From positions 124,001-188,000 of the forward strand of contig NZ_KE007351.1 of NCBI RefSeq assembly GCF_000400715.1: DNA of 64,000 bases. The letters are read 5' to 3'. The stretch is from Acinetobacter genomosp. 15BJ. Its GTDB lineage: Bacteria > Pseudomonadota > Gammaproteobacteria > Pseudomonadales > Moraxellaceae. The notes under the pieces are model-generated. The model made no database searches, was not told the DNA's origin, and saw nothing but the letters and a program-made list of their open reading frames with translations. Made by a program: the position numbers and the translations under genes. This document shows positions 56,690 through 64,000 of this stretch, one piece after another. Within the stretch, counting starts at the first letter, position 1; every line of letters begins with the position of its first letter.

Positions 56690-58402
56690 ATGTCAGGATT
56701 ACATACGTCTCCAAAGTTTTCGGGGTTTATTCGACGGTTGGTTGAAGATGGACACATGTCCACGACAACCATGCAAACCGCAATTGACGCGGCTAAAAAA
56801 GCACAACAAGACATCGTTGCACATCTGATTGAACAGCATCGTTTATCACCACTAACCATTGCTGAAACGATTGCAGCCGAGTTTGGTGAACCACTTTTCG
56901 ATCTGGCTGTATACGATACCGCTTTGCTGCCGCGAGATCTGGCAGACAATAAACTCATTCAGAAGCATAAAGTTGCCCCATTACTACAACGTGGGCAAAT
57001 TTTATATGTCGCGACCAGCAATCCAACCAATATTGAAGCATTAGATGCCATTCGCTTTAATACCAAACTCAATATTGAGCCCATCATTGTTGAGCACACA
57101 AAACTCGAAAAACTGATTGAACAGCAGTTTGGCGATTCGGGCAGTTTCGATTTTGGTGACAATGAAGACTTTGATCTCGACATTGATGTGAGTCAAGATC
57201 CAACCAAAGAAGAGGATGACGCGCCACAAGGTGATGAGTCTCCGATTGTCAAATATATTAATAAACTGTTGATTGATGCGATTCGTATGGGCGCCTCTGA
57301 TTTACATTTTGAACCCTATGAAAAAATGTATCGAGTACGTTACCGTGTCGATGGTGTATTGCGTCAGATTGCCAATCCACCCTTACAAATGGCAACTCGT
57401 CTCGCCTCACGTTTAAAAGTCATGTCGCAAATGGACATTTCTGAAAAACGAATGCCACAAGATGGACGTATTAAACTTAAACTTTCCAAAACCAAAGCCA
57501 TCGATTTCCGTGTCAACTCACTACCAACCTTGTTTGGAGAAAAGTTGGTACTCCGTATTTTAGATCCATCTAGCGCTATGCTTGGTATTGAAGCACTCGG
57601 TTATGAGGATGAGCAAAAAGCCTTATTTATGGATGCCCTAGATAAGCCACAAGGCATGCTCCTGATTACAGGTCCAACGGGTTCTGGTAAAACGGTCTCA
57701 CTGTATACGGGATTAAATATTCTAAATACCGAAGATACCAATATTTCGACCGCTGAAGATCCAGTTGAAATTAACTTGGAAGGCATCAATCAGGTCAACG
57801 TCAATCCGAAAACAGGACTTACCTTCTCTGCAGCGCTAAAAGCGTTCTTACGTCAAGATCCTGACGTGATCATGGTCGGGGAGATTCGTGATCTGGAAAC
57901 GGCTGAAATTGCGATTAAAGCAGCGCAAACAGGTCATATGGTGATGTCAACCCTGCATACCAACAGCGCACCAGAAACCCTAACCCGTTTACGCAACATG
58001 GGAGTTCCATCTTTCAACATTGCAACGTCTGTCAATCTGGTGATTGCGCAACGCTTAGCACGTCGTTTATGTGGACAATGTAAAGAAGCGATCGAGGTTC
58101 CCAAACAAAGCCTATTAGAACTCGGCTTTACCGAACAGGACTTAAATCACCCAGAATTCCAAATTTTTCAACCCGTCGGTTGTGCTGAATGTCGTGAAGG
58201 CTACAAAGGTCGTGTGGGGATTTATGAGGTCATGAAAGTCACACCAGAAATTTCTAGACTGATTATGGAAGATGGTAATGCCTTACAAATTGCAGCTGCA
58301 TCAGAACAAGCAGGGTTTAATAATCTACGTCGTTCCGGTTTGAAAAAAGTCATGCAGGGTATTACCTCTCTGCAAGAAGTGAATCGAGTAACAAGTGAAT
58401 AA
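56690..58402 (+). CDS. pilB: Type IV pilus assembly ATPase PilB
   Basis: Cytoplasmic hexameric ATPase that drives pilus extension. An N-terminal GspE_N domain is followed by the secretion-ATPase core: DAIRMGASDLHFEPYEKMYRVRYRVDGVL, Walker A LITGPTGSGKTVSLYTGL near residue 325, the Asp box ISTAEDPVE, Walker B IMVGEIRDLETAEIAIKAAQTGH and the His box STLHTNSA. A tetracysteine zinc site RRLCGQCKEA...GCAECREGYKGRVGIYE is near the C terminus. At 570 residues it is full length. AAGGCGG precedes ATG. It heads pilB-pilC-pilD-coaE. Confidence 0.96.
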   Translation: MSGLHTSPKFSGFIRRLVEDGHMSTTTMQTAIDAAKKAQQDIVAHLIEQHRLSPLTIAETIAAEFGEPLFDLAVYDTALLPRDLADNKLIQKHKVAPLLQRGQILYVATSNPTNIEALDAIRFNTKLNIEPIIVEHTKLEKLIEQQFGDSGSFDFGDNEDFDLDIDVSQDPTKEEDDAPQGDESPIVKYINKLLIDAIRMGASDLHFEPYEKMYRVRYRVDGVLRQIANPPLQMATRLASRLKVMSQMDISEKRMPQDGRIKLKLSKTKAIDFRVNSLPTLFGEKLVLRILDPSSAMLGIEALGYEDEQKALFMDALDKPQGMLLITGPTGSGKTVSLYTGLNILNTEDTNISTAEDPVEINLEGINQVNVNPKTGLTFSAALKAFLRQDPDVIMVGEIRDLETAEIAIKAAQTGHMVMSTLHTNSAPETLTRLRNMGVPSFNIATSVNLVIAQRLARRLCGQCKEAIEVPKQSLLELGFTEQDLNHPEFQIFQPVGCAECREGYKGRVGIYEVMKVTPEISRLIMEDGNALQIAAASEQAGFNNLRRSGLKKVMQGITSLQEVNRVTSE

Positions 58403-58426
58403 AATTAATAAAAAGGATTAATAATC

Positions 58427-59653
58427 ATGGCAGCTAAAAAAGCGCAAATGATGCCAACTTTTGCTTATGAAGGGGTTGACCGGAAAGGGGCAAAAATTAA
58501 AGGGGAATTACCAGCACGCAATATGGCTTTGGCAAAAGTCACTTTACGTAAACAAGGGGTAACCATCAAAAATATTCGAGAAAAACGTAAAAATATTCTC
58601 GAAGGCTTGATGAAGAAAAAAGTTACGACTTTAGATATCACCATCTTTACCCGCCAATTGGCGACCATGATGAAAGCTGGTGTTCCTTTGGTTCAGGGCT
58701 TTGAAATCGTGGCTGAGGGGCTTGAGAATCCGTCTATGCGTGAGGTGGTGCTCGGTATCAAAGGCGAAGTCGAAGGGGGTAATACCTTTGCTGGTGCACT
58801 AAAAAAATATCCACAGTATTTTGATAATCTATTTTGCTCTTTGGTTGAGTCGGGTGAACAGTCCGGTGCGCTTGAAACCATGCTTGATCGCGTCGCAATC
58901 TATAAAGAAAAGAGTGAGCTACTCAAGCAAAAAATTAAAAAAGCCATGAAATACCCAATCACAGTCGTTGTGGTTGCTGTGATTGTGACGATTATTTTGA
59001 TGGTCAAAGTGGTTCCAGTCTTCCAAGATCTATTTAGCTCTTTTGGTGCTGATCTCCCCGCCTTTACCAAAATGGTGGTAGAAATGTCGAAATGGATGCA
59101 AGAATACTGGTTTATTCTGATTATCGTGATTGGTGCGATCATTGCCGCATTTATGGAGGCGAAAAAGCGGAGTAAGAAATTTCGTGACTTATTGGACAAA
59201 ATGGCACTCAAAGCACCTATTTTCGGGGATTTGGTCTACAAAGCCATTATTGCACGTTATAGTCGTACCCTAGCAACTACCTTTGCCGCAGGGGTTCCGC
59301 TGATTGATGCACTTGAATCTACTGCTGGTGCAACCAATAACGTCGTTTACGAAGAAGCGGTGATGAAAATTCGCGAAGATGTCGCAACAGGCCAACAATT
59401 ACAATTCGCCATGCGTGTTTCTAACCGTTTTCCGTCTATGGCGATTCAAATGGTCGCAATTGGCGAAGAGTCTGGTGCCCTAGATAGTATGCTCGACAAA
59501 GTTGCAACGCATTATGAAAATGAAGTGGACAATGCTGTCGATGGTTTAACATCCATGATGGAACCCCTCATTATGGCAATCCTTGGTGTTTTAGTGGGTG
59601 GCCTAGTGATTGCGATGTATCTACCAATCTTCCAAATGGGTTCTGTGGTCTAA
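58427..59653 (+). CDS. pilC: Type IV pilus inner-membrane platform protein PilC
   Basis: Membrane platform of the type IV pilus, paralogous to GspF at 2645-3850. The 408 residues contain two T2SSF repeats: FTRQLATMMKAGVPLVQGFEIVAEGLENP near residue 75 and YSRTLATTFAAGVPLIDALESTAGATNN near 280. Three helices occur near 180, 230 and 385. It differs from the window's GspF in N terminus (MPTFAYEGVDRKGAKIKGELPARN) and in the PilC-type KKKVTTLDITIFTRQ start of the first repeat. AAGGA precedes the ATG, 24 nt after pilB. Confidence 0.96.
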   Translation: MAAKKAQMMPTFAYEGVDRKGAKIKGELPARNMALAKVTLRKQGVTIKNIREKRKNILEGLMKKKVTTLDITIFTRQLATMMKAGVPLVQGFEIVAEGLENPSMREVVLGIKGEVEGGNTFAGALKKYPQYFDNLFCSLVESGEQSGALETMLDRVAIYKEKSELLKQKIKKAMKYPITVVVVAVIVTIILMVKVVPVFQDLFSSFGADLPAFTKMVVEMSKWMQEYWFILIIVIGAIIAAFMEAKKRSKKFRDLLDKMALKAPIFGDLVYKAIIARYSRTLATTFAAGVPLIDALESTAGATNNVVYEEAVMKIREDVATGQQLQFAMRVSNRFPSMAIQMVAIGEESGALDSMLDKVATHYENEVDNAVDGLTSMMEPLIMAILGVLVGGLVIAMYLPIFQMGSVV

Positions 59654-59658
59654 TATTT

Positions 59659-60519
59659 ATGCAACAATTCCTTTCTTATTTTATTGACAACCCAGCCGCT
59701 CTTTATCTTGCGGTTGGGCTTTTTAGTTTATGTATTGGCAGTTTTTTAAATGTTGTCATTTTTCGTACCCCTCGTATGATGGAACAGGAATGGCAGCAAG
59801 AATGTCAAATGCTGTTACACCCAGAACAACCGATTATTGATCAGAGTAAACTGACTTTAAGCCAACCAGCCTCCACCTGTCCGAAATGTGACTCGCCTAT
59901 TCGTTGGTATCAAAATATCCCCGTGATGAGTTGGTTAGCACTACGTGGGAAATGTGGCACTTGTCAGAATCCAATTAGTATTCGCTATCCATTCATTGAA
60001 CTGTTGACCATGCTCTGCTCTTTGGTTGTTGTTGCCGTATTCGGTGCCACCATCCAAATGCTGTTTGGCTTAATTTTAACTTGGGTACTAATTGCCTTAA
60101 CTTTTATTGATTTTGACACTCAACTGCTGCCTGATCGTTTTACCCTACCCTTAGCCGCTTTAGGTTTGGGAATAAATAGCTATGCGATTTATACGACAGC
60201 CAGTGCCGCAATTTGGGGTTATTTAATTGGTTTCCTGTGCCTTTGGATTGTTTATTATATTTTTAAACTGATTACAGGCAAGGAAGGTATGGGCTACGGT
60301 GACTTCAAACTCCTCGCAGCTTTAGGCGCTTGGATGGGTCCAATGCTACTGCCTTTAATTGTGCTACTCTCTTCAATGCTTGGCGCAATTATTGGTATTA
60401 TCTTGATAAAAGTGCGCGGTGAAAATCAACCCTTTGCTTTTGGCCCATATATTGCGATTGCAGGTTGGATTGCCTTTTTATGGGGTGATCAGATTATGAA
60501 AGTTTATCTTGGTGGTTAA
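59659..60519 (+). CDS. pilD: Prepilin peptidase/N-methyltransferase PilD
   Basis: Inner-membrane aspartic protease that cuts the leader of type IV prepilins and T2SS pseudopilins and methylates the new N-terminal Phe. The zinc-binding tetracysteine CPKCDSPIRWYQNIPVMSW...GKCGTCQNPIS is intact. The two catalytic aspartates are in LTFIDFDTQLLPDR and GMGYGDFKLLAALGAWMG. About eight helices, 286 residues. It starts 5 nt after pilC. It probably also processes the unusual GspG at 2103-2627. Confidence 0.96.
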   Translation: MQQFLSYFIDNPAALYLAVGLFSLCIGSFLNVVIFRTPRMMEQEWQQECQMLLHPEQPIIDQSKLTLSQPASTCPKCDSPIRWYQNIPVMSWLALRGKCGTCQNPISIRYPFIELLTMLCSLVVVAVFGATIQMLFGLILTWVLIALTFIDFDTQLLPDRFTLPLAALGLGINSYAIYTTASAAIWGYLIGFLCLWIVYYIFKLITGKEGMGYGDFKLLAALGAWMGPMLLPLIVLLSSMLGAIIGIILIKVRGENQPFAFGPYIAIAGWIAFLWGDQIMKVYLGG

Positions 60520-60520
60520 T

Positions 60521-61126
60521 ATGCGTTTTATCTTGGGAATCACAGGTGGTATTGGAAGTGGTAAATCTGCTGCAACCCAATGGTTTGAATCCCAAGGTAT
60601 TACCGTGGTCGATGCTGATATCGTGGCACGAGAAGTGGTTGAACCTGGCCAACCTGCTTTGAAGTCGATTCAAGACGCTTTTGGGGATTGGGTCTTATTA
60701 GCCGATGGTAACCTAGACCGTCGTGCCCTGCGTGAACATATCTTTCAATTTCCAGAAGCACGTCAAAACCTAGAAAACATTACCCATCCGGCAATTCGTC
60801 AGTCGATTATTCAGCAATTACAACATGCTGAAAGTCCTTATGTAATTTTAGTCTCACCGCTTTTGTTTGAAACCAATCAACATCAATTGGTTCAGCATAC
60901 CTTACTGATCGATGCTGACGAACAAACTCAACTACAACGTGCTGGGCAGAGAGATGGGCAAAGCGAAGAGCAAATCCGAAAAATTATTGCCGCACAAATG
61001 CCACGTGCCCAAAAACAGCAATTGGCAGATGATATCGTGATCAATGATGGACTATTAGAACATCTCCATCAACAGCTCAAACCCTTGCACTTCAGTTATT
61101 TACAACGAGCAGAACACGCTTGTTAA
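60521..61126 (+). CDS. coaE: Dephospho-CoA kinase
   Basis: Last step of coenzyme A synthesis: phosphorylation of the 3' hydroxyl of the ribose of dephospho-CoA. Walker A is GITGGIGSGKSAATQWF at the very N terminus. VVDADIVAREVVEPGQPAL and HPAIRQSIIQQL with VSPLLFET are family standards. I use ATG 60521 (201 residues), with GGTGG upstream overlapping the pilD stop; the in-frame GTG at 60509 would overlap pilD further. The linkage of coaE to pilD is shared with Pseudomonas. It converges with the next gene by a 4-nt overlap. Confidence 0.95.
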   Translation: MRFILGITGGIGSGKSAATQWFESQGITVVDADIVAREVVEPGQPALKSIQDAFGDWVLLADGNLDRRALREHIFQFPEARQNLENITHPAIRQSIIQQLQHAESPYVILVSPLLFETNQHQLVQHTLLIDADEQTQLQRAGQRDGQSEEQIRKIIAAQMPRAQKQQLADDIVINDGLLEHLHQQLKPLHFSYLQRAEHAC

Positions 61127-62034
61127 TTTTGTTTCTGTTGTGCCAGTTTTGCCGCTAAAGTATCTTTACGCAGCCATCGCCATGGCTGTAAGGCACCAAT
61201 ACCCATCCCGATCAAGCCACACACAATCGCGGCATTGAGTGACTCATTTAACAAAGGGACTGCAACAATAGCTGCAATAAATGGTGCCAAGGTCACAATA
61301 CTGCCTGTCTTAAATGCACCTAAGCGCTCAATTGCAGCCACATACGTCAACGTTGCCACGATCACCACCAAAACACCATGAAATAGCCCTTGAATCAATA
61401 AATGTACAGGTGCTGCATCTTGAAAATGCTTGGGAATAAACAAAAGATAAATCGGTAAATAAATAATCGCCGACCAAATCACCACGCCAGCTGTTGCATG
61501 CCAAGCAGATAATTTCCATTGTTTCAGCAATACCGTAAAAATCCCCCACCACACTGCACTGATAAAAAGTAGTAAATCTCCTATTCCCAATGCCGAAGCT
61601 TGATCATTCAGCATGAGATAACTCATCAGCATCAAAGCTGCCATCATAATCATCAAACTGAACCAAGTGTGTTTATCAAAAGGCTGCCTAAATAATACAT
61701 AAGCAGCCACAGCGGTACACAAGGGAATACAACCATTGAGAAAAATAGCTGCATGCGCTGCAGGTGCATGTAAAAAAGCGTTATAGACTGTGAGACAATA
61801 AACCAAGCCACCGATCAGTGCCAAAATGATTGGACGTAAATCCCACAAAAATGCGAAATCTTTTTTATAGATTAAGACTGGGAGCAGAATCAAAGAGGCA
61901 ATCGCAAAGCGCATTGCCACCAGATCCCAGACACTGACATGCCAATGTGCATTGAGGCGGGAAAAAATGGTAAATCCACCCCAAATACACATGGTAATAA
62001 AGACAAAGAAATAGCCTTGCTTACGGATGGTCAT
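61123..62034 (-). CDS. EamA-type drug/metabolite transporter
   Basis: A 303-residue inner-membrane protein with ten predicted helices in two EamA halves: the first from FFVFITMCIWGGFTIFSRLNA with VALRF-like VAMRFAIASLILLPVL, the second from GIGDLLLFISAVWWGIFTVLLKQW with FKTGSIVTLAPFIAAIVAVPLLNES. The substrate range of this superfamily is wide (amino acids, nucleosides, drugs) and nothing here narrows it. It overlaps the end of coaE on the other strand by 4 nt and lies 30 nt after rlmB. Confidence 0.88.
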   Translation of the reverse strand: MTIRKQGYFFVFITMCIWGGFTIFSRLNAHWHVSVWDLVAMRFAIASLILLPVLIYKKDFAFLWDLRPIILALIGGLVYCLTVYNAFLHAPAAHAAIFLNGCIPLCTAVAAYVLFRQPFDKHTWFSLMIMMAALMLMSYLMLNDQASALGIGDLLLFISAVWWGIFTVLLKQWKLSAWHATAGVVIWSAIIYLPIYLLFIPKHFQDAAPVHLLIQGLFHGVLVVIVATLTYVAAIERLGAFKTGSIVTLAPFIAAIVAVPLLNESLNAAIVCGLIGMGIGALQPWRWLRKDTLAAKLAQQKQN

Positions 62035-62064
62035 CTGAGTTTACATTGCCAACATTTGGCTAAA

Positions 62065-62814
62065 TTATACAGCACTACGCTGACGACACGCCTCATAAAG
62101 TGCCATACCTGTTGCCACACTGACATTCAGACTTTGTAGATCACCAGACATTGGAATATAAACGGTATGATCACATTGTGACTGAGTAATTGGACGAAGC
62201 CCTGTATCTTCCGCCCCCATAACAATCACTACAGGACCTTTGAAATCACATTGTTGTATCGGCAATGCTTTCTCATCCAGCATCGTCCCAATTACACGGG
62301 TATGAGTGCTGTCTTTTAAATGCGCTAGGGTTCGAGCGAGGTTAGTGACTTGAATAAATTTCACTTTTTCAGCGCCGCCTGCTGCAACTTTACGTGCTGT
62401 CGGGGTTAAACTGGCTGAACGATCACGGGGAACAATCACCGCCTGAACGCCCATCGCAGCCGCTGTACGAATACACGCGCCCAGATTATGCGGATCAGTC
62501 ACTTGGTCAAGTGCTAACAACAATGCATCTGGCGACTGTTGCATGATCTCATCCAAATCTTTTTCATTTAGGGTTGGATGTGGACGCACAGCGGCCACTA
62601 CACCTTGATGAAATGGTAACCCTGCAAGCTTTTCTAAACTATCACGACTGGCTTTTTGTACACTGATACCAAACGGCTCTGCCAACTGCAAAATTTTTTG
62701 CAAACGTTGATCATCACGACCTTTCAATGTAAATAAAGTCAAAACGCGTTCAGGCTCCAACTCCAACAATGACTCCACTGAATGAACGCCATAATAATAT
62801 TCGGGTTTTGCCAT
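62065..62814 (-). CDS. rlmB: 23S rRNA 2'-O-methyltransferase RlmB
   Basis: SpoU-family enzyme that methylates the ribose of G2251 in the peptidyl-transferase P loop of 23S rRNA. The N-terminal substrate-binding domain begins YYGVHSVESLLELEPERVL. The knotted SPOUT domain has the three motifs DPHNLGACIRTAAAMGVQAVIVPRDRSA, VIVMGAEDTGLRP and YIPMSGDLQSLNVSVATGMALYEACRQR. At 249 residues it is full length. Upstream is a short interval with the terminator of ppnP. Confidence 0.95.
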   Translation of the reverse strand: MAKPEYYYGVHSVESLLELEPERVLTLFTLKGRDDQRLQKILQLAEPFGISVQKASRDSLEKLAGLPFHQGVVAAVRPHPTLNEKDLDEIMQQSPDALLLALDQVTDPHNLGACIRTAAAMGVQAVIVPRDRSASLTPTARKVAAGGAEKVKFIQVTNLARTLAHLKDSTHTRVIGTMLDEKALPIQQCDFKGPVVIVMGAEDTGLRPITQSQCDHTVYIPMSGDLQSLNVSVATGMALYEACRQRSAV

Positions 62815-62869
62815 GAACGACCTCGTTTAGAAGCTCCTCCTTTATCAAGAGGATATTAGGGAATTTTAA

Positions 62870-62907
62870 AAAAATAAAAATCCTGCAAAGGAACTTTACA
62901 GGATTTT
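62870..62907 (-). terminator. Rho-independent terminator after ppnP
   Basis: AAAATCCTGCAAAG (62877-62890) pairs with CTTTACAGGATTTT (62894-62907) with one mismatch and a GAA loop. On the minus strand it is followed by T5AT7. It separates ppnP from rlmB. Confidence 0.85.
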
Positions 62908-62944
62908 CTTTGAGCGTAGTGTACTCGATTTAAGAAGGAATAGG

Positions 62945-63271
62945 TTAACCTTCTAAATGGCAAACATAATCGAGTACTTCATCTGCTTCAATGTGAAACA
63001 TGCTATTTCCAGGTACATAAAAAGACTGACCTGCGCGGAATAATTCACTTTCAGTGCTATCTGCGATTTTGACACGGCATTCACCAGAAATAATTTCCAT
63101 ACGCTCTGGAACATGTGTTTCGAACGTTAAAGCTTGTTCAGTAGGTAAAATAACCCCTAAAGTCTTTTTTGTACCATCTTCAAATTGTACAGTATGGCTA
63201 ATACATGCCCCACCAAAATACACATTCGATTTCTTAATGACCGTTACATGATCAAATTGCACTGAACTCAT
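62945..63271 (-). CDS. ppnP: Pyrimidine/purine nucleoside phosphorylase PpnP
   Basis: A 108-residue cupin (formerly DUF1255/YaiE) that cleaves nucleosides with phosphate to base and ribose 1-phosphate with broad specificity. Family sequence is clear: [28 protein letters not shown], then [16 protein letters not shown] and [29 protein letters not shown]. It is a single gene in front of the repeat array. The role is known from E. coli PpnP; nothing unusual in the sequence. Confidence 0.92.
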   Translation of the reverse strand: MSSVQFDHVTVIKKSNVYFGGACISHTVQFEDGTKKTLGVILPTEQALTFETHVPERMEIISGECRVKIADSTESELFRAGQSFYVPGNSMFHIEADEVLDYVCHLEG

Positions 63272-63306
63272 GCGTACTCTCCAAATAATGCCGCATTTAT
63301 ATTAGA

Positions 63307-63390
63307 TTATGCTGGACGTAGTTTAATTGTGCCGTGACAACTAATCAATCCATTTTCTAGGCTAAACATAGCAATTTTCATACCTGAGCC
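63307..63390 (-). pseudogene. C-terminal gene fragment abutting the repeat array
   Basis: The last about 26 codons of a minus-strand reading frame, SGMKIAMFSLENGLISCHG then TIKLRPA and TAA, look like real protein and end in a proper stop. Upstream the same frame runs straight into the hairpin repeats (63389 onward) and loses coding character. The beta-rich ending is reminiscent of hotdog-fold thioesterase C termini, but this is weak. Most simply it is the remnant of a gene whose 5' part was lost at the repeat array. Confidence 0.35.
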
Positions 63391-63765
63391 CAGATTAACA
63401 AAGTAAAGCTTTGTCTGGGCGCAAGTCGAACAGCTATGCTGTGAGTAAAGAGGAAAAACAAAGCGAAGCTTTGTCCGAGCGCAAGACGAGCAGCTTGGCT
63501 GCGAGTGGCGAGGAAAACGCTTCGCAAGGCTCGGGCGCAAGTCGAACAGCTATGCTGCGAGTGCGAAGATCAGCAAACATCACTAATGTTTACCTGAACG
63601 CAAGACCTTGCCCCATACATGGCTCATATGCTGCGAGTGAAGAGAAAAAACAAAGCGAAACTTTGCCCATGCGCACGACAAGCAACTTTTTACTGATCGC
63701 AGGAGCTAAGCATCAGACTTACCGCTTTTCTACCCATGACTCAGAAATACAAAGTGAAACTTTCC
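63389..63765. repeat. Array of degenerate two-hairpin repeats
   Basis: About four to five units of roughly 55-75 bp in the same orientation. Each has a stem A and then GCGCAAG-CGA, stem B and GAGT-G-GAGGAA. Stem A: CAAAG/CTTTG (63399-63413), CAAAGC/GCTTTG (63459-63473), AAACAT/ATGTTT (63575-63591). Stem B: ACAGC/GCTGT (63430-63442), GCAGC/GCTGC (63490-63502), ACAGC/GCTGC (63546-63558). Arms change while pairing is kept. Copies become more degenerate to the right. A related single copy lies in gspG. With the DNA up to 63886 this makes a 600-bp region without an intact gene. Confidence 0.8.
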
Positions 63766-63886
63766 CTTAAACTTACAAACAACCAGCAATTCCTCAGTAA
63801 ATCAGGAAAATCCTGTATTCCGCTCTTGTCGTCACTTTAAAACTTCTCTATCTTTAAGCAAAAGATTCCGTGCATTGGATGCGTTT

Positions 63887-64000
63887 ATGCTCACCCATTT
63901 AACTTTAATTAATTTTGCACTCGCCGACCATCTGGCTTTAGACATTGAACAAGGTTTCAATGTGCTGACTGGTGAAACTGGTGCGGGCAAATCATTACTG
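63887..64000 (+). CDS. recN: DNA repair protein RecN, 5' part
   Basis: Only the first 38 codons are in the window: MLTHLTLINFALADHLALD followed by IEQGFNVLTGETGAGKSLL. This is the SMC-like ATPase RecN used in double-strand break repair; the Walker A is GETGAGKS, with the family-typical LTGETGAGKS context. It runs off the right edge. The DNA between the repeat array and this start (63766-63886) contains nothing else recognisable. Confidence 0.93.
   Translation, partial: MLTHLTLINFALADHLALDIEQGFNVLTGETGAGKSLL

Noticed and set aside
63389-63765. Possible CRISPR array
   Set aside because: Units are directly adjacent with internal dyads and degenerate sequence; there are no uniform spacers, no leader and no cas genes in the window.
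63411-63770. A 119-codon plus-strand reading frame in the repeat array
   Set aside because: It is a translation of the hairpin repeats (SSLAASGEE, RTAMLRVRR patterns) with no ribosome binding site; the open frame follows from the repeat composition.

Overview
The window is a core-chromosome segment of a low-to-moderate GC gammaproteobacterium, most likely Acinetobacter (Moraxellaceae). Supports are a two-domain polyphosphate:AMP phosphotransferase of the type known from Acinetobacter johnsonii, the gspF-gspG pair facing priA, recC-recB-recD in one run, a pilB-pilC-pilD-coaE cluster, a fused MrpA/B antiporter operon, and a dispersed hairpin repeat that also sits inside gspG. The genus call is inference from gene content, not from a database search. 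No phage, plasmid, transposase or CRISPR array is visible.

Layout. 1-4 kb: 3' end of lnt, a CsaA-like tRNA-binding protein, a DUF2798 membrane protein behind a strongly structured leader, and type II secretion gspF-gspG. 4-12.6 kb: priA, a CPA2 cation/proton antiporter, Hsp33 (hslO), a LysE exporter, the cbpA-cbpM co-chaperone pair, a CorA-type channel. 12.7-18.5 kb: dctA, the rpsO-pnp RNA-decay/ribosome pair, a serine beta-lactamase-fold hydrolase. 18.5-28.4 kb: a gene-poor 700-bp stretch with a candidate minus-strand sRNA, then recCBD; the 5' end of recD carries six 12-bp units that each resemble a DnaA box. 28.6-36.4 kb: a DUF697-like membrane protein, an MHS-family citrate-type transporter, pap, an unknown helical protein, and the ubiquinone genes ubiE-ubiJ-ubiB. 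36.4-42.9 kb: a broken small ORF, cytochrome b561, an FAD monooxygenase and a VOC protein, hisIE, then a UvrD-like helicase and a RecF/OLD-like ATPase in tandem. 43.1-49.3 kb: the six-gene Mrp Na+/H+ antiporter operon. 49.4-56.3 kb, minus strand: tpiA, secG, tRNA-Leu, two initiator tRNA-Met genes, rimP-nusA-infB-rbfA. 56.7-61.1 kb: type IV pilus assembly genes and coaE. 61.1-64 kb: an EamA transporter, rlmB, ppnP, an array of degenerate hairpin repeats, and the start of recN.

Genes fall into functional groups: information processing and repair (priA, recBCD, recN, rpsO-pnp, rimP-nusA-infB-rbfA, rlmB, tRNAs), envelope machines that share the prepilin peptidase PilD (gspFG and pilBCD), ion homeostasis (CPA2, CorA, Mrp) and respiratory quinone synthesis (ubiEJB, cytochrome b561).

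The most unusual sequence signals are the 12-bp DnaA-box-like tandem array at the start of recD; a hairpin repeat inserted in frame into the leader peptide of gspG and repeated, with compensating stem changes, in the array near 63.5 kb; a four-helix leader in front of the DUF2798 gene that pairs part of its ribosome binding site; and a promoter-to-terminator sRNA candidate downstream of recD. The helicase-ATPase pair at 40-42.9 kb is the best candidate for an undescribed protein module.
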